Assembly: GCA_937894675.1 (NCBI GenBank)
Contig: CALCQO010000046.1
Coordinates: 1-64,000, forward strand
Source: an uncultured Clostridia bacterium
Lineage (GTDB): Bacteria; Bacillota; Clostridia; Christensenellales; Aristaeellaceae
Reading direction: 5' to 3'
Length of the DNA: 64,000 bases
In this document: in pieces, positions 34,608-43,523 of the stretch
Layout: every line of letters starts with the position of its first letter
How positions within the stretch are numbered: the first letter of the stretch is position 1
The notes under the pieces: model-generated
The model's database searches: none
What the model saw: the letters and a program-made list of their open reading frames with translations, nothing else
Told to the model about the DNA's origin: nothing
Made by a program: the position numbers and the translations under genes

Positions 34608-36041
34608 ATGAAAATGCTGATTGGTGGTAAAAAAGTTGACGCGATAGATGGAAAGACATTCGAGATTCTTAATCCAGCGACACACGAGGTTATCGACACC
34701 ATGCCCTCGGCATCAAAAGATGATATTGAACTGGTGTTGACAAATGCGCAGAAGGGGTTCAAGGAGTGGTCAGCGGTACCTCTTTGGAAGCGCATAGATA
34801 TTCTGGATAAAGCTGCTTGTGCTGTGGAAGCGCATCGTAAAGAAATCGGGGACAGTATTGTTGCTGAGTTAGGCGTCCCCTCAAATCAGGTGCAGGGAGA
34901 AATTGCCGTAGCGTTAGCAAGGGCTAATGCGGCGCTGGAAGGAGCGCGATACCTGGGTGGAGATAGTTTTGCTCCATCCAATAGTCCGTCTACCGAAGGG
35001 GATTTGGTACTGACTGTTCGTGAGCCGCTAGGCGTCGCCCTTGCGATTATCCCCTTTAACTTCCCTGTGGGCACCTTCTGCACAAAAGCATGGCCGGCTC
35101 TTTTAATGGGCAATGCTGTTATCGCCAAACTGCCGTCTGATGACCCTCTGTCAATCACCAGAGTAGTGGAACTCATGCTGGAGAGCGGCGTTCCCGGCAA
35201 TGCGCTGCAAACGATTACAGGCAGCGGTTCCGTTCTTGGCAAGTGGTTGAATAACGATGAGCGGATTGACGCTGTGTCCATGACAGGTAGCACCCCTGTT
35301 GGCGCGGAAATCGGCGCGGCTGCTGGTCGAAACATTGCGAGCTGCACATTGGAACTTGGCGGTAACGATCCGCTGATTATTTTGCCTGATGCTGATATGG
35401 ACCGCGCTGTGAAGGAATCCATCAACAACCGCAATAAGCGCTCCGGTCAGATTTGCCATTCCTCCAAAAGATTCATTGTCCATAATTCAATCAAAGAGGA
35501 GTATATGGAGAAACTGGTTGCTGCGCTGAAAGAGATGAAAATTGGTGATCCAACTGACCCCGAGACAACATTTGGGCCGGTAGTGGCGGAACGAGCGGCA
35601 GTAGAGATTGAACAGCAGATTCAGCACACAGTCAGCCAGGGAGCAAAGATTTTGCTTGGTGGGAAACGGTTTAATAAAACCTTCGTGGAACAAACTGTCC
35701 TGGATTGCCCGCGCACTGCGGATGCCGCCCGTGACATGGAAATCTTTGGGCCGGTATGGTCTATCATTGGCTATGATGAGTTGGATGAAGCCATTGAGAT
35801 TGCCAATGATACAATCTATGGTCTTAGTTCTGGCGTTATTGGAAAGGATGTCAACAGCCTGCTAAAGGTGGCAAAGAATGTGCGGGCTGGTACTTGCGTT
35901 ATTAACGGCGGCGGCTCTTACGCACCTCCTTATTCACCCTTTGGCGGCTATAAAAAGAGCGGTCTGGGCCGCCAGTCTTCCATGGAATGCTTGAAGGAAT
36001 TCAGCCAGTTGAAGACCATCGTGTTCCGCCAGAGTTATTAA
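34608..36041 (+). CDS. Aldehyde dehydrogenase family protein (island copy)
   Basis: This 477-residue enzyme has IIPFNFPVG, the cofactor loop MTGSTPVGA, catalytic Glu in LELGGNDP and catalytic Cys in SGQICHSS. It resembles lactaldehyde or semialdehyde dehydrogenases more than the 31.6 kb enzyme. With the alcohol dehydrogenase that follows it could oxidise an imported hydroxy acid through its aldehyde to a diacid, but the substrate is inferred. ATG 34608 lies at good distance from TGGAGG; TTG 34593 overlaps that site. The gene is A+T-rich. Confidence 0.9.
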   Translation: MKMLIGGKKVDAIDGKTFEILNPATHEVIDTMPSASKDDIELVLTNAQKGFKEWSAVPLWKRIDILDKAACAVEAHRKEIGDSIVAELGVPSNQVQGEIAVALARANAALEGARYLGGDSFAPSNSPSTEGDLVLTVREPLGVALAIIPFNFPVGTFCTKAWPALLMGNAVIAKLPSDDPLSITRVVELMLESGVPGNALQTITGSGSVLGKWLNNDERIDAVSMTGSTPVGAEIGAAAGRNIASCTLELGGNDPLIILPDADMDRAVKESINNRNKRSGQICHSSKRFIVHNSIKEEYMEKLVAALKEMKIGDPTDPETTFGPVVAERAAVEIEQQIQHTVSQGAKILLGGKRFNKTFVEQTVLDCPRTADAARDMEIFGPVWSIIGYDELDEAIEIANDTIYGLSSGVIGKDVNSLLKVAKNVRAGTCVINGGGSYAPPYSPFGGYKKSGLGRQSSMECLKEFSQLKTIVFRQSY

Positions 36042-36092
36042 TCTAACATGGCGCAGAACTTTTCTTATGACCAGAATTAGGAGCTAACTGAA

Positions 36093-37253
36093 ATGAATAA
36101 AGTGATCAATTTTCTATCTGCAACAGACATTCGGTTTGGCGTTGGTGCCGTACAGCAAGTAGAGCAGGCTTGTGCGGGCTTGGGGATAAAGAAGGTTCTT
36201 GTGGTAAGTGACCCCTTTATGGTGGAGAGCGGGAATGTCAAGCATGTGACAGATGTCCTGGACAATACAGGGGTTGAATACTCCATTTATAGTGAATTTG
36301 AGCCAAGTCCAAGCGTATCTCAGGTACTTCAAGCGTCTGAGTTTATGCAAGCTAATGATTATGATGGGATTATTGGCTTTGGGGGCGGCAGTTCTTTGGA
36401 CACAGCCAAGGCGATTGCAGTTCTTCACTCCAATCCATTGCCGGTGGAACAATACTTTGGAATTGACAAAGTGCCCAATCCGGTTTGTCCCATGATTCTT
36501 ATTCCCACTACTTCTGGCGCTGGATCAGAAGTATCCAATGCCTGTATCCTTCGTAATGAGAAAACTGGGGTTAAGGGCGGTATCTGTTCTGGCTTTATTA
36601 TGGCTAATGTCGCGATATGCGACCCTGCGCTTACTGTTTCCTGTCCCCCTGCTTTGACAGCAGCGGTGGGAATGGATGCCTACACGCATTGTATTGAAGG
36701 GTATGTGTCGAATAACGCGAATACCATCACACGACTGCTGCATCGCGAGGCAATCCGGTTGATATCGTCCAATTTGCGCAAAGCGGTAGCAAATGGAAAG
36801 GATATTGAAGCACGTTACAACATGATGCTTGGCTCTATGTACGCCGCTTGGGCGATGGCAGTTGCCTCACTAGGTGCGTGCCATGCCATGGCCTATGCGA
36901 TGGAAGGAAAATATCATACTTCCCATGGTGCGGCTAACGCGGCTCTGCTGCCATCAGTGATGAAGTTCAATGCCCTTGGAAATCTCTCATTGTTCAGGGA
37001 GATGGCGGAACTAATGGGTGAGAATGTGGAAAGCCTAAATGATAGAGAAGCAGCGCTAAAAGCTGTAGCATCTGTGAAACAATTGGTAGAGGATATTGGT
37101 ATAAAAAGTATCCGTGAGTTGGGAATGACGGATGAGGATGTAGAACCGTTTGCCCAGTCAACATTAGAACGCCAAACCAGGTTGCTTAACTTCAACCCAC
37201 GCGCTCTGACAGTGGAAACCTGCGCCTCGATATATCGTGACGCGCTATCATAA
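36093..37253 (+). CDS. Iron-containing alcohol dehydrogenase
   Basis: This 386-residue type III dehydrogenase has the NAD motif GFGGGSSLD, then PTTSGAGSEVS, and the metal ligands Asp and His in GMDAYTHCIE with two more His in GACHAMAYAMEGKYHTSHG. It interconverts a primary alcohol or hydroxy acid and an aldehyde. Fused operon context (ALDH 51 bp upstream, TRAP genes downstream) suggests catabolism of an imported compound such as a hydroxyalkanoate or hydroxyalkanesulfonate. That choice cannot be made from sequence. Confidence 0.93.
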   Translation: MNKVINFLSATDIRFGVGAVQQVEQACAGLGIKKVLVVSDPFMVESGNVKHVTDVLDNTGVEYSIYSEFEPSPSVSQVLQASEFMQANDYDGIIGFGGGSSLDTAKAIAVLHSNPLPVEQYFGIDKVPNPVCPMILIPTTSGAGSEVSNACILRNEKTGVKGGICSGFIMANVAICDPALTVSCPPALTAAVGMDAYTHCIEGYVSNNANTITRLLHREAIRLISSNLRKAVANGKDIEARYNMMLGSMYAAWAMAVASLGACHAMAYAMEGKYHTSHGAANAALLPSVMKFNALGNLSLFREMAELMGENVESLNDREAALKAVASVKQLVEDIGIKSIRELGMTDEDVEPFAQSTLERQTRLLNFNPRALTVETCASIYRDALS

Positions 37254-37332
37254 TAAGAAAGGAGGAACATTTCTGGTTTCCCGGTTTTATTGAAGGATCT
37301 ATTTGGTAATCCGATTATATTGGAGGTAAAAA

Positions 37333-38370
37333 ATGAAACGTTTGGTCGCATTTGCTTTTATCTTGGTTTGCATGATATCTCTTCTATCGGTAGGGTACGC
37401 CCAGGATCAGAAAATTGAGATGATTGGCGGCATTAACCTTCCCACAACGCATCCTTACTACCTGGGCATGGTGAAGTTCGGTGAACTCATGAATGAATAC
37501 TCTGGCGGAACACTGTCCTTAACAGTATTCCCTTCTGCTCAGTTAGGCAATGAAAGGGATGTTGTTGAAGCACTCCAGTTTGGCACTGTGGACGTAACTT
37601 TGATTTCTGCAGCTCCTCTATCGAACTTTACTGATGATTTCCAGTTGTTTGACTTTCCCTACATCTTTAATAGCCGTGAGCATGCCTATGCTGTTCTTGA
37701 TAGCGAGATTGGCAAGACAATGCTGGAGAACCTGAACCAGTTTAGCTTGAAGGGTTTGGCATTAATGGAGAATGGCTTTTACTGGGTAGGGTCGACAAAA
37801 GCCGTCAGATCAGTGGACGACATGAAAGGCTTGAAAATCCGTTCGTTGGAAAACAATATGCAGGTGTTTGGGTATGGGCAGCTAGGCGCGAACGGTATCG
37901 CCATGGCGTTTTCGGAGGTGCCTACCTCTCTTTCAAATGGCACATTGGACGCGGTTGGATTAACCACGGCGGTTATCGGTGTTAACGGCTTGAATAATAA
38001 TGTGCCCTATTTGACTAAAACCTGGCATTACTATGCCGCTGCTCCATTGCTCATGAGCACCTTAACCTGGGACAGAATGAGCCCCAGCCAGCAGGATGCC
38101 GTTGTGCGCGCTGCTGCGGACGCAACGACCTATCAGCGGCAGGAATCCGCAAATTCCGATGCCGCATGGGAAAAGACAATGCAGGATGCAGGATCAGAGC
38201 TCATCGAACTTGATAAAACAGCCTTAGGTACTTTCTATGACAAGATGGTTCCCGAAACCTATGCAAATTATGTTGGCGAAGGTAAACTGATTGATGCCGC
38301 CCTGTATGCGCAGGTGAAAGAACTGGGTGAGCAGTTTGGCGGGGATCCTGGTACCTGGAAGCCTGAGTAA
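37333..38370 (+). CDS. dctP: TRAP transporter substrate-binding protein (DctP)
   Basis: This 345-residue exported protein has a signal peptide (residues 1-23, cleavage after GYA) and the DctP pattern: NLPTTHPYYLGM, FPSAQLGNERDVVEAL, and GLKIRSLENN with the Arg that usually pairs with a substrate carboxylate. It has no lipobox Cys. It delivers the substrate to the DctQM permease encoded next. TTGGAGG precedes ATG. A+T-rich like its neighbours. Confidence 0.93.
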   Translation: MKRLVAFAFILVCMISLLSVGYAQDQKIEMIGGINLPTTHPYYLGMVKFGELMNEYSGGTLSLTVFPSAQLGNERDVVEALQFGTVDVTLISAAPLSNFTDDFQLFDFPYIFNSREHAYAVLDSEIGKTMLENLNQFSLKGLALMENGFYWVGSTKAVRSVDDMKGLKIRSLENNMQVFGYGQLGANGIAMAFSEVPTSLSNGTLDAVGLTTAVIGVNGLNNNVPYLTKTWHYYAAAPLLMSTLTWDRMSPSQQDAVVRAAADATTYQRQESANSDAAWEKTMQDAGSELIELDKTALGTFYDKMVPETYANYVGEGKLIDAALYAQVKELGEQFGGDPGTWKPE

Positions 38371-38390
38371 GGCATTGTTTTAACTTTACC

Positions 38391-38415
38391 GGCGCGGTGC
38401 CATGCGCACCGCGCC
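38391..38415 (+). other. Stable hairpin between dctP and dctQ
   Basis: A perfect 10-bp G+C stem, GGCGCGGTGC and GCACCGCGCC, with a 5-nt loop and no T run. Such hairpins protect upstream mRNA 3' ends, which would allow more binding protein than permease to be made. Confidence 0.6.
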
Positions 38416-38438
38416 CAATAGTATTCTGAGGTAGCAAA

Positions 38439-38957
38439 ATGATTAAAAAAATTGATCATATTTTTCAGAAAATCGGTGAGGTAATCAGCGCGCTTTGTTT
38501 GTTCGCCATGATGACCATCGTTACCGTTTCTGTCGTATGCCGTTGGTTGAATATCCAGTTTACCGCGGCGGATGAATTAGCCCGCTATGTAATGATATGG
38601 AGCATTTACATTGGCATCATCATCTGCACCAGGCAAAGAGCGCATGTCAGCGTAACAATACTACCTGACTTACTTAAAGGAAACGCAAGAAAGATTTTAA
38701 TGATTATCATCCAAGTGATTGTCATAGCTCTTTTATGCTGGCTGTTTAAACTGTCTATCGACTTGGTTGCGCACGCGGTTCGAAGCGGACAAAAGGCACC
38801 TATAACCAAAATACCTTATTGGTTCATGTATTCCTCGATGGTTCTTGGCTTTGGTTTTTCGATCATAAGGGAAGTGGAACTATTCATTCAGGATTATTTT
38901 ATTAAGAAGCCGAAAACGCCGGCTGACCTACCTCAAAAGAAAGAGGTGATGGAATAA
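38439..38957 (+). CDS. dctQ: TRAP transporter small membrane subunit (DctQ)
   Basis: This 172-residue protein has four hydrophobic helices with the DctQ pattern VVCRWLNIQFTAADELARY and RQRAHVSV. It joins the large subunit to make a Na+-driven uptake system. Its stop shares a base with the dctM start (TAATG), so the two are coupled. Confidence 0.92.
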   Translation: MIKKIDHIFQKIGEVISALCLFAMMTIVTVSVVCRWLNIQFTAADELARYVMIWSIYIGIIICTRQRAHVSVTILPDLLKGNARKILMIIIQVIVIALLCWLFKLSIDLVAHAVRSGQKAPITKIPYWFMYSSMVLGFGFSIIREVELFIQDYFIKKPKTPADLPQKKEVME

Positions 38958-40243
38958 TGGATGCTTTAACGATTTCTGTATTTGCAGTTTTCTTTGGTCT
39001 CGTTTTTCTTGGGGTGCCAATTGCCTATTCATTGGTTCTTGGCTCTGTTATCCCAATGCTCATCTATGTACCTGGTTTCAACATGATTGCGGTTGTGCAA
39101 AAATTGTTCGTAGGTGTTGATTTATTCTCGTTCATGGCAATACCATTATTCATTTTCTGCGGTAGCTTGTTGGAAAAGAGCGGTGTTTCCAGACGTCTGT
39201 GTACATTTGTAACCTCTCTGGTTGGCTGGATGCATGGCGGCGTTGCCATTGTAACCTTTGTTTCCTGCATGTTCTTTGGAGCAATATCTGGCTCTGCCAC
39301 TGCAACTGTACTTGGTATAGGAAGTGTCATGGTGCCAATAATGCTGGAGCAAGGCTATGAAGAGAAATTTACACTGGCTTGTATCGCGATTGGCGGTATA
39401 CTGGGTTCCATTATCCCTCCCAGTATTCCGATGGTTGTTTATGGTATGAATGCCGGCGCGGATATCGGAGCGATTTTCATGGGCGGTGTTGTTCCTGGTG
39501 TGATTCTTACTGCTTTCTTCTCGCTGTATGCGTATTTTTACGGTAGAAAGCATGTACAGAATAGAATTAAGTTTGTATTGAAAGATGTATTGCGAGAGTT
39601 CGCCAGTGCAATCTGGGGCTTGATGATGCCATTGATTATCCTTGGCGGTATTTACGGAGGATTCTTCACTCCAACAGAAGCTGCAGCGATAGCCTCTGTC
39701 TACGGCATCTTCGTTGGCTTCGTTATTTATCGTGAACTAAACATGAAGAAGTTCTATGCTTGTTTAAAGGAAAGCGTAGTATCATCCGCTATGATTATGT
39801 TTATTATCGCAGCAGCAAGCGCATATGGCTATGTCATGACACGGCAGCAGGTGCCAACAAAGCTCGCTGAATTAATTATGAGTGTTTCCAGTGGTTATGC
39901 TTCATTCATGTTAATGGTAATTGTTTTATTATTAGTCATGGGATGCTTTATGGAAACATGCGCTTCAATACTAGTTGTTACGCCTATGCTCCTACCAATT
40001 GTAAAAGCGTTGAACATTGATCTGGTGCAATTTGGTGTTATCATGGTTGTAACATTGGCAATTGGATTCGTGACCCCTCCGATGGGGCTAAATCTTTTCG
40101 TTTCCGCAAGACTGACAAATACTTCCGTTAATACTGTCATTAATAAACATTTGATGATTCTAATTCTTATTGCTTTACTAACCACATTACTGATAACCTT
40201 TGTCCCCGGAATAATCCTATGGCTGCCTAATATGTTGAAATGA
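38957..40243 (+). CDS. dctM: TRAP transporter large membrane subunit (DctM)
   Basis: This 428-residue polytopic protein has DctM signatures: PIAYSLVLGS, MAIPLFIFCGSLLEKSG, GAISGSATATVLGIG, and LGSIIPPSIPMVVYG. It forms the transport channel coupled to a Na+ gradient. It completes the P-Q-M set. A+T-rich. Confidence 0.95.
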   Translation: MDALTISVFAVFFGLVFLGVPIAYSLVLGSVIPMLIYVPGFNMIAVVQKLFVGVDLFSFMAIPLFIFCGSLLEKSGVSRRLCTFVTSLVGWMHGGVAIVTFVSCMFFGAISGSATATVLGIGSVMVPIMLEQGYEEKFTLACIAIGGILGSIIPPSIPMVVYGMNAGADIGAIFMGGVVPGVILTAFFSLYAYFYGRKHVQNRIKFVLKDVLREFASAIWGLMMPLIILGGIYGGFFTPTEAAAIASVYGIFVGFVIYRELNMKKFYACLKESVVSSAMIMFIIAAASAYGYVMTRQQVPTKLAELIMSVSSGYASFMLMVIVLLLVMGCFMETCASILVVTPMLLPIVKALNIDLVQFGVIMVVTLAIGFVTPPMGLNLFVSARLTNTSVNTVINKHLMILILIALLTTLLITFVPGIILWLPNMLK

Positions 40244-40277
40244 TTCTTCATGATTTGATGGGGTGATACTATCTTAT

Positions 40278-40316
40278 GATTGTGTATGTGTGCAGATATT
40301 GTACACATACACAATC
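40278..40316. terminator. Long hairpin after the TRAP operon
   Basis: A perfect 14-bp stem, GATTGTGTATGTGT and ACACATACACAATC, with an 11-nt loop. The following sequence has few T, so termination may be weak or the structure may serve otherwise. Confidence 0.55.
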
Positions 40317-40379
40317 TTCAAATGTATTGTAGTTGCGCCCTTAATCGATATGTAGACTTTGTTTCTTTAGGGAGGAAGC

Positions 40380-40775
40380 ATGAGAAAAGGCTGGAGAAAA
40401 TACATTGGATTGGTACTCATCGCGGTTCTTGCTATTGTGTCTGATTTTTTCTTTGTTGGAAAGTTGAGTGCAGATTTTCAGCCTGATTCCATAATCCTTC
40501 GTGGCGGCTTAACAAGCGAAAAAGTGATGATTTCTGAAGTGGATACTGTGGAATGGCTAGACACGTATCAAGTAGGGAAGCGCTTGAGCGGCGTAGACAC
40601 AATGCAGTATATAAGCGGTGAGTATCAAGGGGAAGCGATTGGAGAAACGGTCAGTCTATTTGTTGATCGAAATTATCAAGGTGAGTATCTAGAATTGACA
40701 CTCAATAATCACTCAGTCATCGTGGGATCGAAGTACATTGATTTGAAACTATTGCAGAATCTGCTGACAAAATAG
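40380..40775 (+). CDS. Small membrane-anchored protein of unknown function
   Basis: This 131-residue protein has a basic start, one membrane helix (about residues 9-27) and a beta-rich outer or inner domain with no Cys. The domain pattern (alternating strands, SVIVGSKYIDLKLLQNLLTK at the end) recalls PH-like folds, but I do not assign it. AGGGAGGAAGC precedes ATG. It is A+T-rich and stands alone at the end of the island. Confidence 0.55.
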   Translation: MRKGWRKYIGLVLIAVLAIVSDFFFVGKLSADFQPDSIILRGGLTSEKVMISEVDTVEWLDTYQVGKRLSGVDTMQYISGEYQGEAIGETVSLFVDRNYQGEYLELTLNNHSVIVGSKYIDLKLLQNLLTK

Positions 40776-40901
40776 TATACTTTGCATGGTGATGTACACA
40801 GGAGATGTGTAGGAGTTTCATGCTGCGTTATAGATGTCTACAAATGTCTAATTTCTATAAGATGTGGATGAATGGATGTTCATATAGGTGAAGGAGGTAC
40901 T

Positions 40902-41747
40902 ATGTACGATATTGTGAAGAAAACCCCGCTGAATGACACGGTTGTCAGGATGGATGTCCTGGCACCGCTGATTGCCAAGAAAGCCAAGGCGGGTCAGTTT
41001 GTGATTCTGCGCACCAATGACAATTCCACCCGTCTGCCCCTGACGGTTGCGCAAACCGACCCGGAGAAGGGAACAGTGTCCATCATCTTCCAGCTGGTGG
41101 GCGGCGGCACCATGGAGCTCAATAGCCTGGAGGAAGGCGACTGCATCCACGACTTTGTGGGCCCCCTGGGCAAGCCCACCGAGCTGGAGGGCATCAAGAA
41201 AGCCTGCGTGGTCGGCGGCGGCGTGGGCTGCGCCATTGCCTGGCCGGTCGCCCGGGCGCTGCATGCCCAGGGCTCTACCGTGCACAGCGTGGTGGGCTTT
41301 CGCGAAAAGGGGTTGGTCATCCTGGAGGATGAGTTCCGCGCCATCAGCGACGAGCTGCGCATTATGACCGATGACGGCAGCTATGGCCAGAAAGGGCTGG
41401 TAACATCCGCGCTGGAAGAGCTGATCAAGGAAGGCAACCAGTATGACGCGGTCATCGCCATCGGCCCCCTGGTGATGATGAAATTCGTCAGCCAGCTGAC
41501 CAAGAAGTATGGGATAAAGACCGTCGTGTCCATGAACCCTGTCATGGTGGACGGAACCGGCATGTGCGGCGGCTGCCGCCTGACGGTGGATGGCAAAATG
41601 CAGTTTGCCTGTGTGGACGGCCCCGACTTTGACGGGCATCTTGTGGATTTTGACGAGGCCATCAGCCGTTCCCAAATGTATAAGAAACAGGAAGTCCACG
41701 CGCGGGAAGAAGCCTGCAACCTGTTCACCCGGGAGGTTCAGGCATGA
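40902..41747 (+). CDS. nfnA: NfnA-type FAD/NAD-binding subunit of ferredoxin:NADP oxidoreductase
   Basis: This 281-residue protein has an FAD-binding barrel with RLPLTVAQTD, an NAD-binding region with VGGGVGCAIAWPVARAL, and a C-terminal [2Fe-2S] set (GTGMCGGCRL, then CVDGPDFDGHLVDF). With NfnB it forms the enzyme that couples NADH and reduced ferredoxin to NADPH by electron bifurcation. It could alternatively be a sulfide dehydrogenase SudB. ATG 40902 lies behind AAGGAGG; its stop overlaps nfnB by ATGA. Confidence 0.88.
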   Translation: MYDIVKKTPLNDTVVRMDVLAPLIAKKAKAGQFVILRTNDNSTRLPLTVAQTDPEKGTVSIIFQLVGGGTMELNSLEEGDCIHDFVGPLGKPTELEGIKKACVVGGGVGCAIAWPVARALHAQGSTVHSVVGFREKGLVILEDEFRAISDELRIMTDDGSYGQKGLVTSALEELIKEGNQYDAVIAIGPLVMMKFVSQLTKKYGIKTVVSMNPVMVDGTGMCGGCRLTVDGKMQFACVDGPDFDGHLVDFDEAISRSQMYKKQEVHAREEACNLFTREVQA

Positions 41748-43177
41748 ACATGAAGGAAAAAATGGCCATTCCCCGCACCGCTATGCCCGCCCAGCCCGCG
41801 GATAGACGGGTAAAGAACTTTGACGAGGTAGCCTTGGGCTATACCCCTGAAATGGCTGTGCTGGAAGCGCAGCGCTGCATCATGTGCAAAAACAAGCCCT
41901 GTGTGGCAGGCTGCCCGGTGAGCATTGATATCCCCGGTTTTATCGATAGGATCGCCAAGGAAGATTTTGAGGGCGCATATCAGGTGCTTCGGCAGGATAC
42001 CGCCCTGCCCGCCGTCTGCGGCCGTGTCTGCCCCCAGGAAACTCAGTGCGAGGAGGTCTGCACCCGGGGCATCAAGGGGGAAAGCGTGGCCATCGGCCGT
42101 CTGGAGCGCTTCGCCGCTGACTGGCATATGGAGAATACCCACGAACAAGCCCAGGTGCCCCCCAGCAACGACATCAAGGTGGCGGTGGTGGGCTCCGGCC
42201 CCAGCGGGCTGACCTGCGCGGGGGAAATGCGCAAGATGGGCTATGATGTTACCGTTTTTGAGGCGCTGCACAAAGCCGGTGGCGTTCTGGTGTACGGCAT
42301 TCCCGAGTTCAGGCTGCCCAAAGCCATCGTGCAGCAGGAAGTGGACGGCTTAAAAGCCATTGGGGTGGATATCCAATTGAATCATCTGGTGGGCCGCACC
42401 ATCATGGTGGATGAACTGTTTGAGGAGGGCTACCAGGCCGTCTATCTGGCCAGCGGCGCGGGGCTGCCCAAGTTTATGGGCATACCCGGCGAATCCCTCA
42501 AGGGCGTGTACTCCGCCAACGAATACCTGACACGTGTCAATTTGATGAAAGCCTACGAAAAGGACAGTCATACCCCCATCATGGAAAGCAGGCGGGTCGC
42601 GGTGGTGGGCGGCGGCAATGTGGCGATGGACGCGGCGCGTTCCGCCCGCCGTCTGGGGGCGGATGTGTTTGTTATCTACCGCCGCAGCCGTCAGGAACTG
42701 CCCGCCCGTCTGGAGGAAGTGGAGCACGCGGAGGAAGAAGGCATCGTGTTCCATTTCCTGCACAACCCCACCCGCATCCTGGGGGATGAGCAGGGCTGGG
42801 TCACCGGGGTGGAATGTGTCCGTATGGAACTGGGCGAGCCGGACGCTTCCGGCAGACGCCGTCCCGTGGTGGTGGAGGGCAGCGAAACCCTCCTGCCCAT
42901 CGATACCCTGATCATGGCCCTGGGCACCTCGGCCAACCCGCTGCTGCACATGACAACCCCTGGGCTGGACGCCAACAAATGGGGCGGCATCATCACTGAC
43001 GAGCCGACGGGGCAAACCAGCCGGGAGGGTGTGTACGCCGGCGGCGACGTGGTAACGGGCTCCGCCACGGTCATCCTGGCCATGGGCGCCGGCAAGGCCG
43101 CCGCCAAAGCCATGGATGAATATATAAAGAGTAAAAACGCGGGGGAAGCAAGCCGGGAGAAAAACCCTGAAGTGTGA
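41744..43177 (+). CDS. nfnB: NfnB-type subunit (glutamate synthase small-chain family)
   Basis: This 477-residue flavoprotein has N-terminal Fe-S Cys clusters (CIMCKNKPCVAGCP and CGRVCPQETQCEEVC), FAD motif GSGPSGLTCAGEM, and NADPH motif VGGGNVAMDAARSARRLG. Such proteins are often labelled gltA; pairing with nfnA and a ferredoxin gene favours the bifurcating transhydrogenase over glutamate synthase, since no large gltB subunit is present. It would supply NADPH, for example for the glutamate dehydrogenase encoded at 46.8 kb. Confidence 0.88.
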   Translation: MNMKEKMAIPRTAMPAQPADRRVKNFDEVALGYTPEMAVLEAQRCIMCKNKPCVAGCPVSIDIPGFIDRIAKEDFEGAYQVLRQDTALPAVCGRVCPQETQCEEVCTRGIKGESVAIGRLERFAADWHMENTHEQAQVPPSNDIKVAVVGSGPSGLTCAGEMRKMGYDVTVFEALHKAGGVLVYGIPEFRLPKAIVQQEVDGLKAIGVDIQLNHLVGRTIMVDELFEEGYQAVYLASGAGLPKFMGIPGESLKGVYSANEYLTRVNLMKAYEKDSHTPIMESRRVAVVGGGNVAMDAARSARRLGADVFVIYRRSRQELPARLEEVEHAEEEGIVFHFLHNPTRILGDEQGWVTGVECVRMELGEPDASGRRRPVVVEGSETLLPIDTLIMALGTSANPLLHMTTPGLDANKWGGIITDEPTGQTSREGVYAGGDVVTGSATVILAMGAGKAAAKAMDEYIKSKNAGEASREKNPEV

Positions 43178-43245
43178 TTTCCGTCAAGGAAATAGGAACA
43201 AGCATGGTGTATACTGTGTATGAACACAAGGAAGGAGAGATTCGT

Positions 43246-43431
43246 ATGAAAGTTTCTGTAGACCAGGATCTGTGCATTGGCTGCGGCCTTTGCGAAAGCA
43301 TCTGCCCCGAAGTTTTCCGCATGAACGACGATAATCTGGCAGAGGTCATCGAGCAGCCCGACAGCATTTCGGACACCTGCCGCGAGGCTTGTGAATCCTG
43401 CCCCGTCAGCGCCATTACCATCGAAGAATAA
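43246..43431 (+). CDS. [4Fe-4S] ferredoxin
   Basis: This 61-residue protein has CIGCGLCESICP near the N-terminus and CESCPVSAI near the end, the ligand set for one [4Fe-4S] cluster plus spare Cys. The expected redox partner is the Nfn complex encoded just upstream. ATG 43246 sits behind AAGGAGAG; a TATACT (43210-43215) offers a possible separate promoter. Confidence 0.93.
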   Translation: MKVSVDQDLCIGCGLCESICPEVFRMNDDNLAEVIEQPDSISDTCREACESCPVSAITIEE

Positions 43432-43437
43432 GACCAT

Positions 43438-43471
43438 AAAAAAGCCGCGTCCCTCTGGGAGGCGGCTTTTT
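43438..43471 (+). terminator. Rho-independent terminator after ferredoxin
   Basis: AAAAAGCC pairs with GGCTTTTT, and an inner stem CCC-GGG extends it, ending in a T run. Confidence 0.8.
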
Positions 43472-43523
43472 GTATGGACTCTTGTATTGTTTACAATGTA
43501 CTTGCCAATCGTAGTCTCAGCGA

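Noticed and set aside
41744..43177. Assignment of the flavoprotein as glutamate synthase small subunit
   Set aside because: No large glutamate synthase gene is present, and the nfnA-like partner and ferredoxin gene favour a transhydrogenase.
42691..43437. Antisense frame of 248 codons over nfnB and ferredoxin
   Set aside because: It lies opposite two strongly supported genes and has no start signal or motif.
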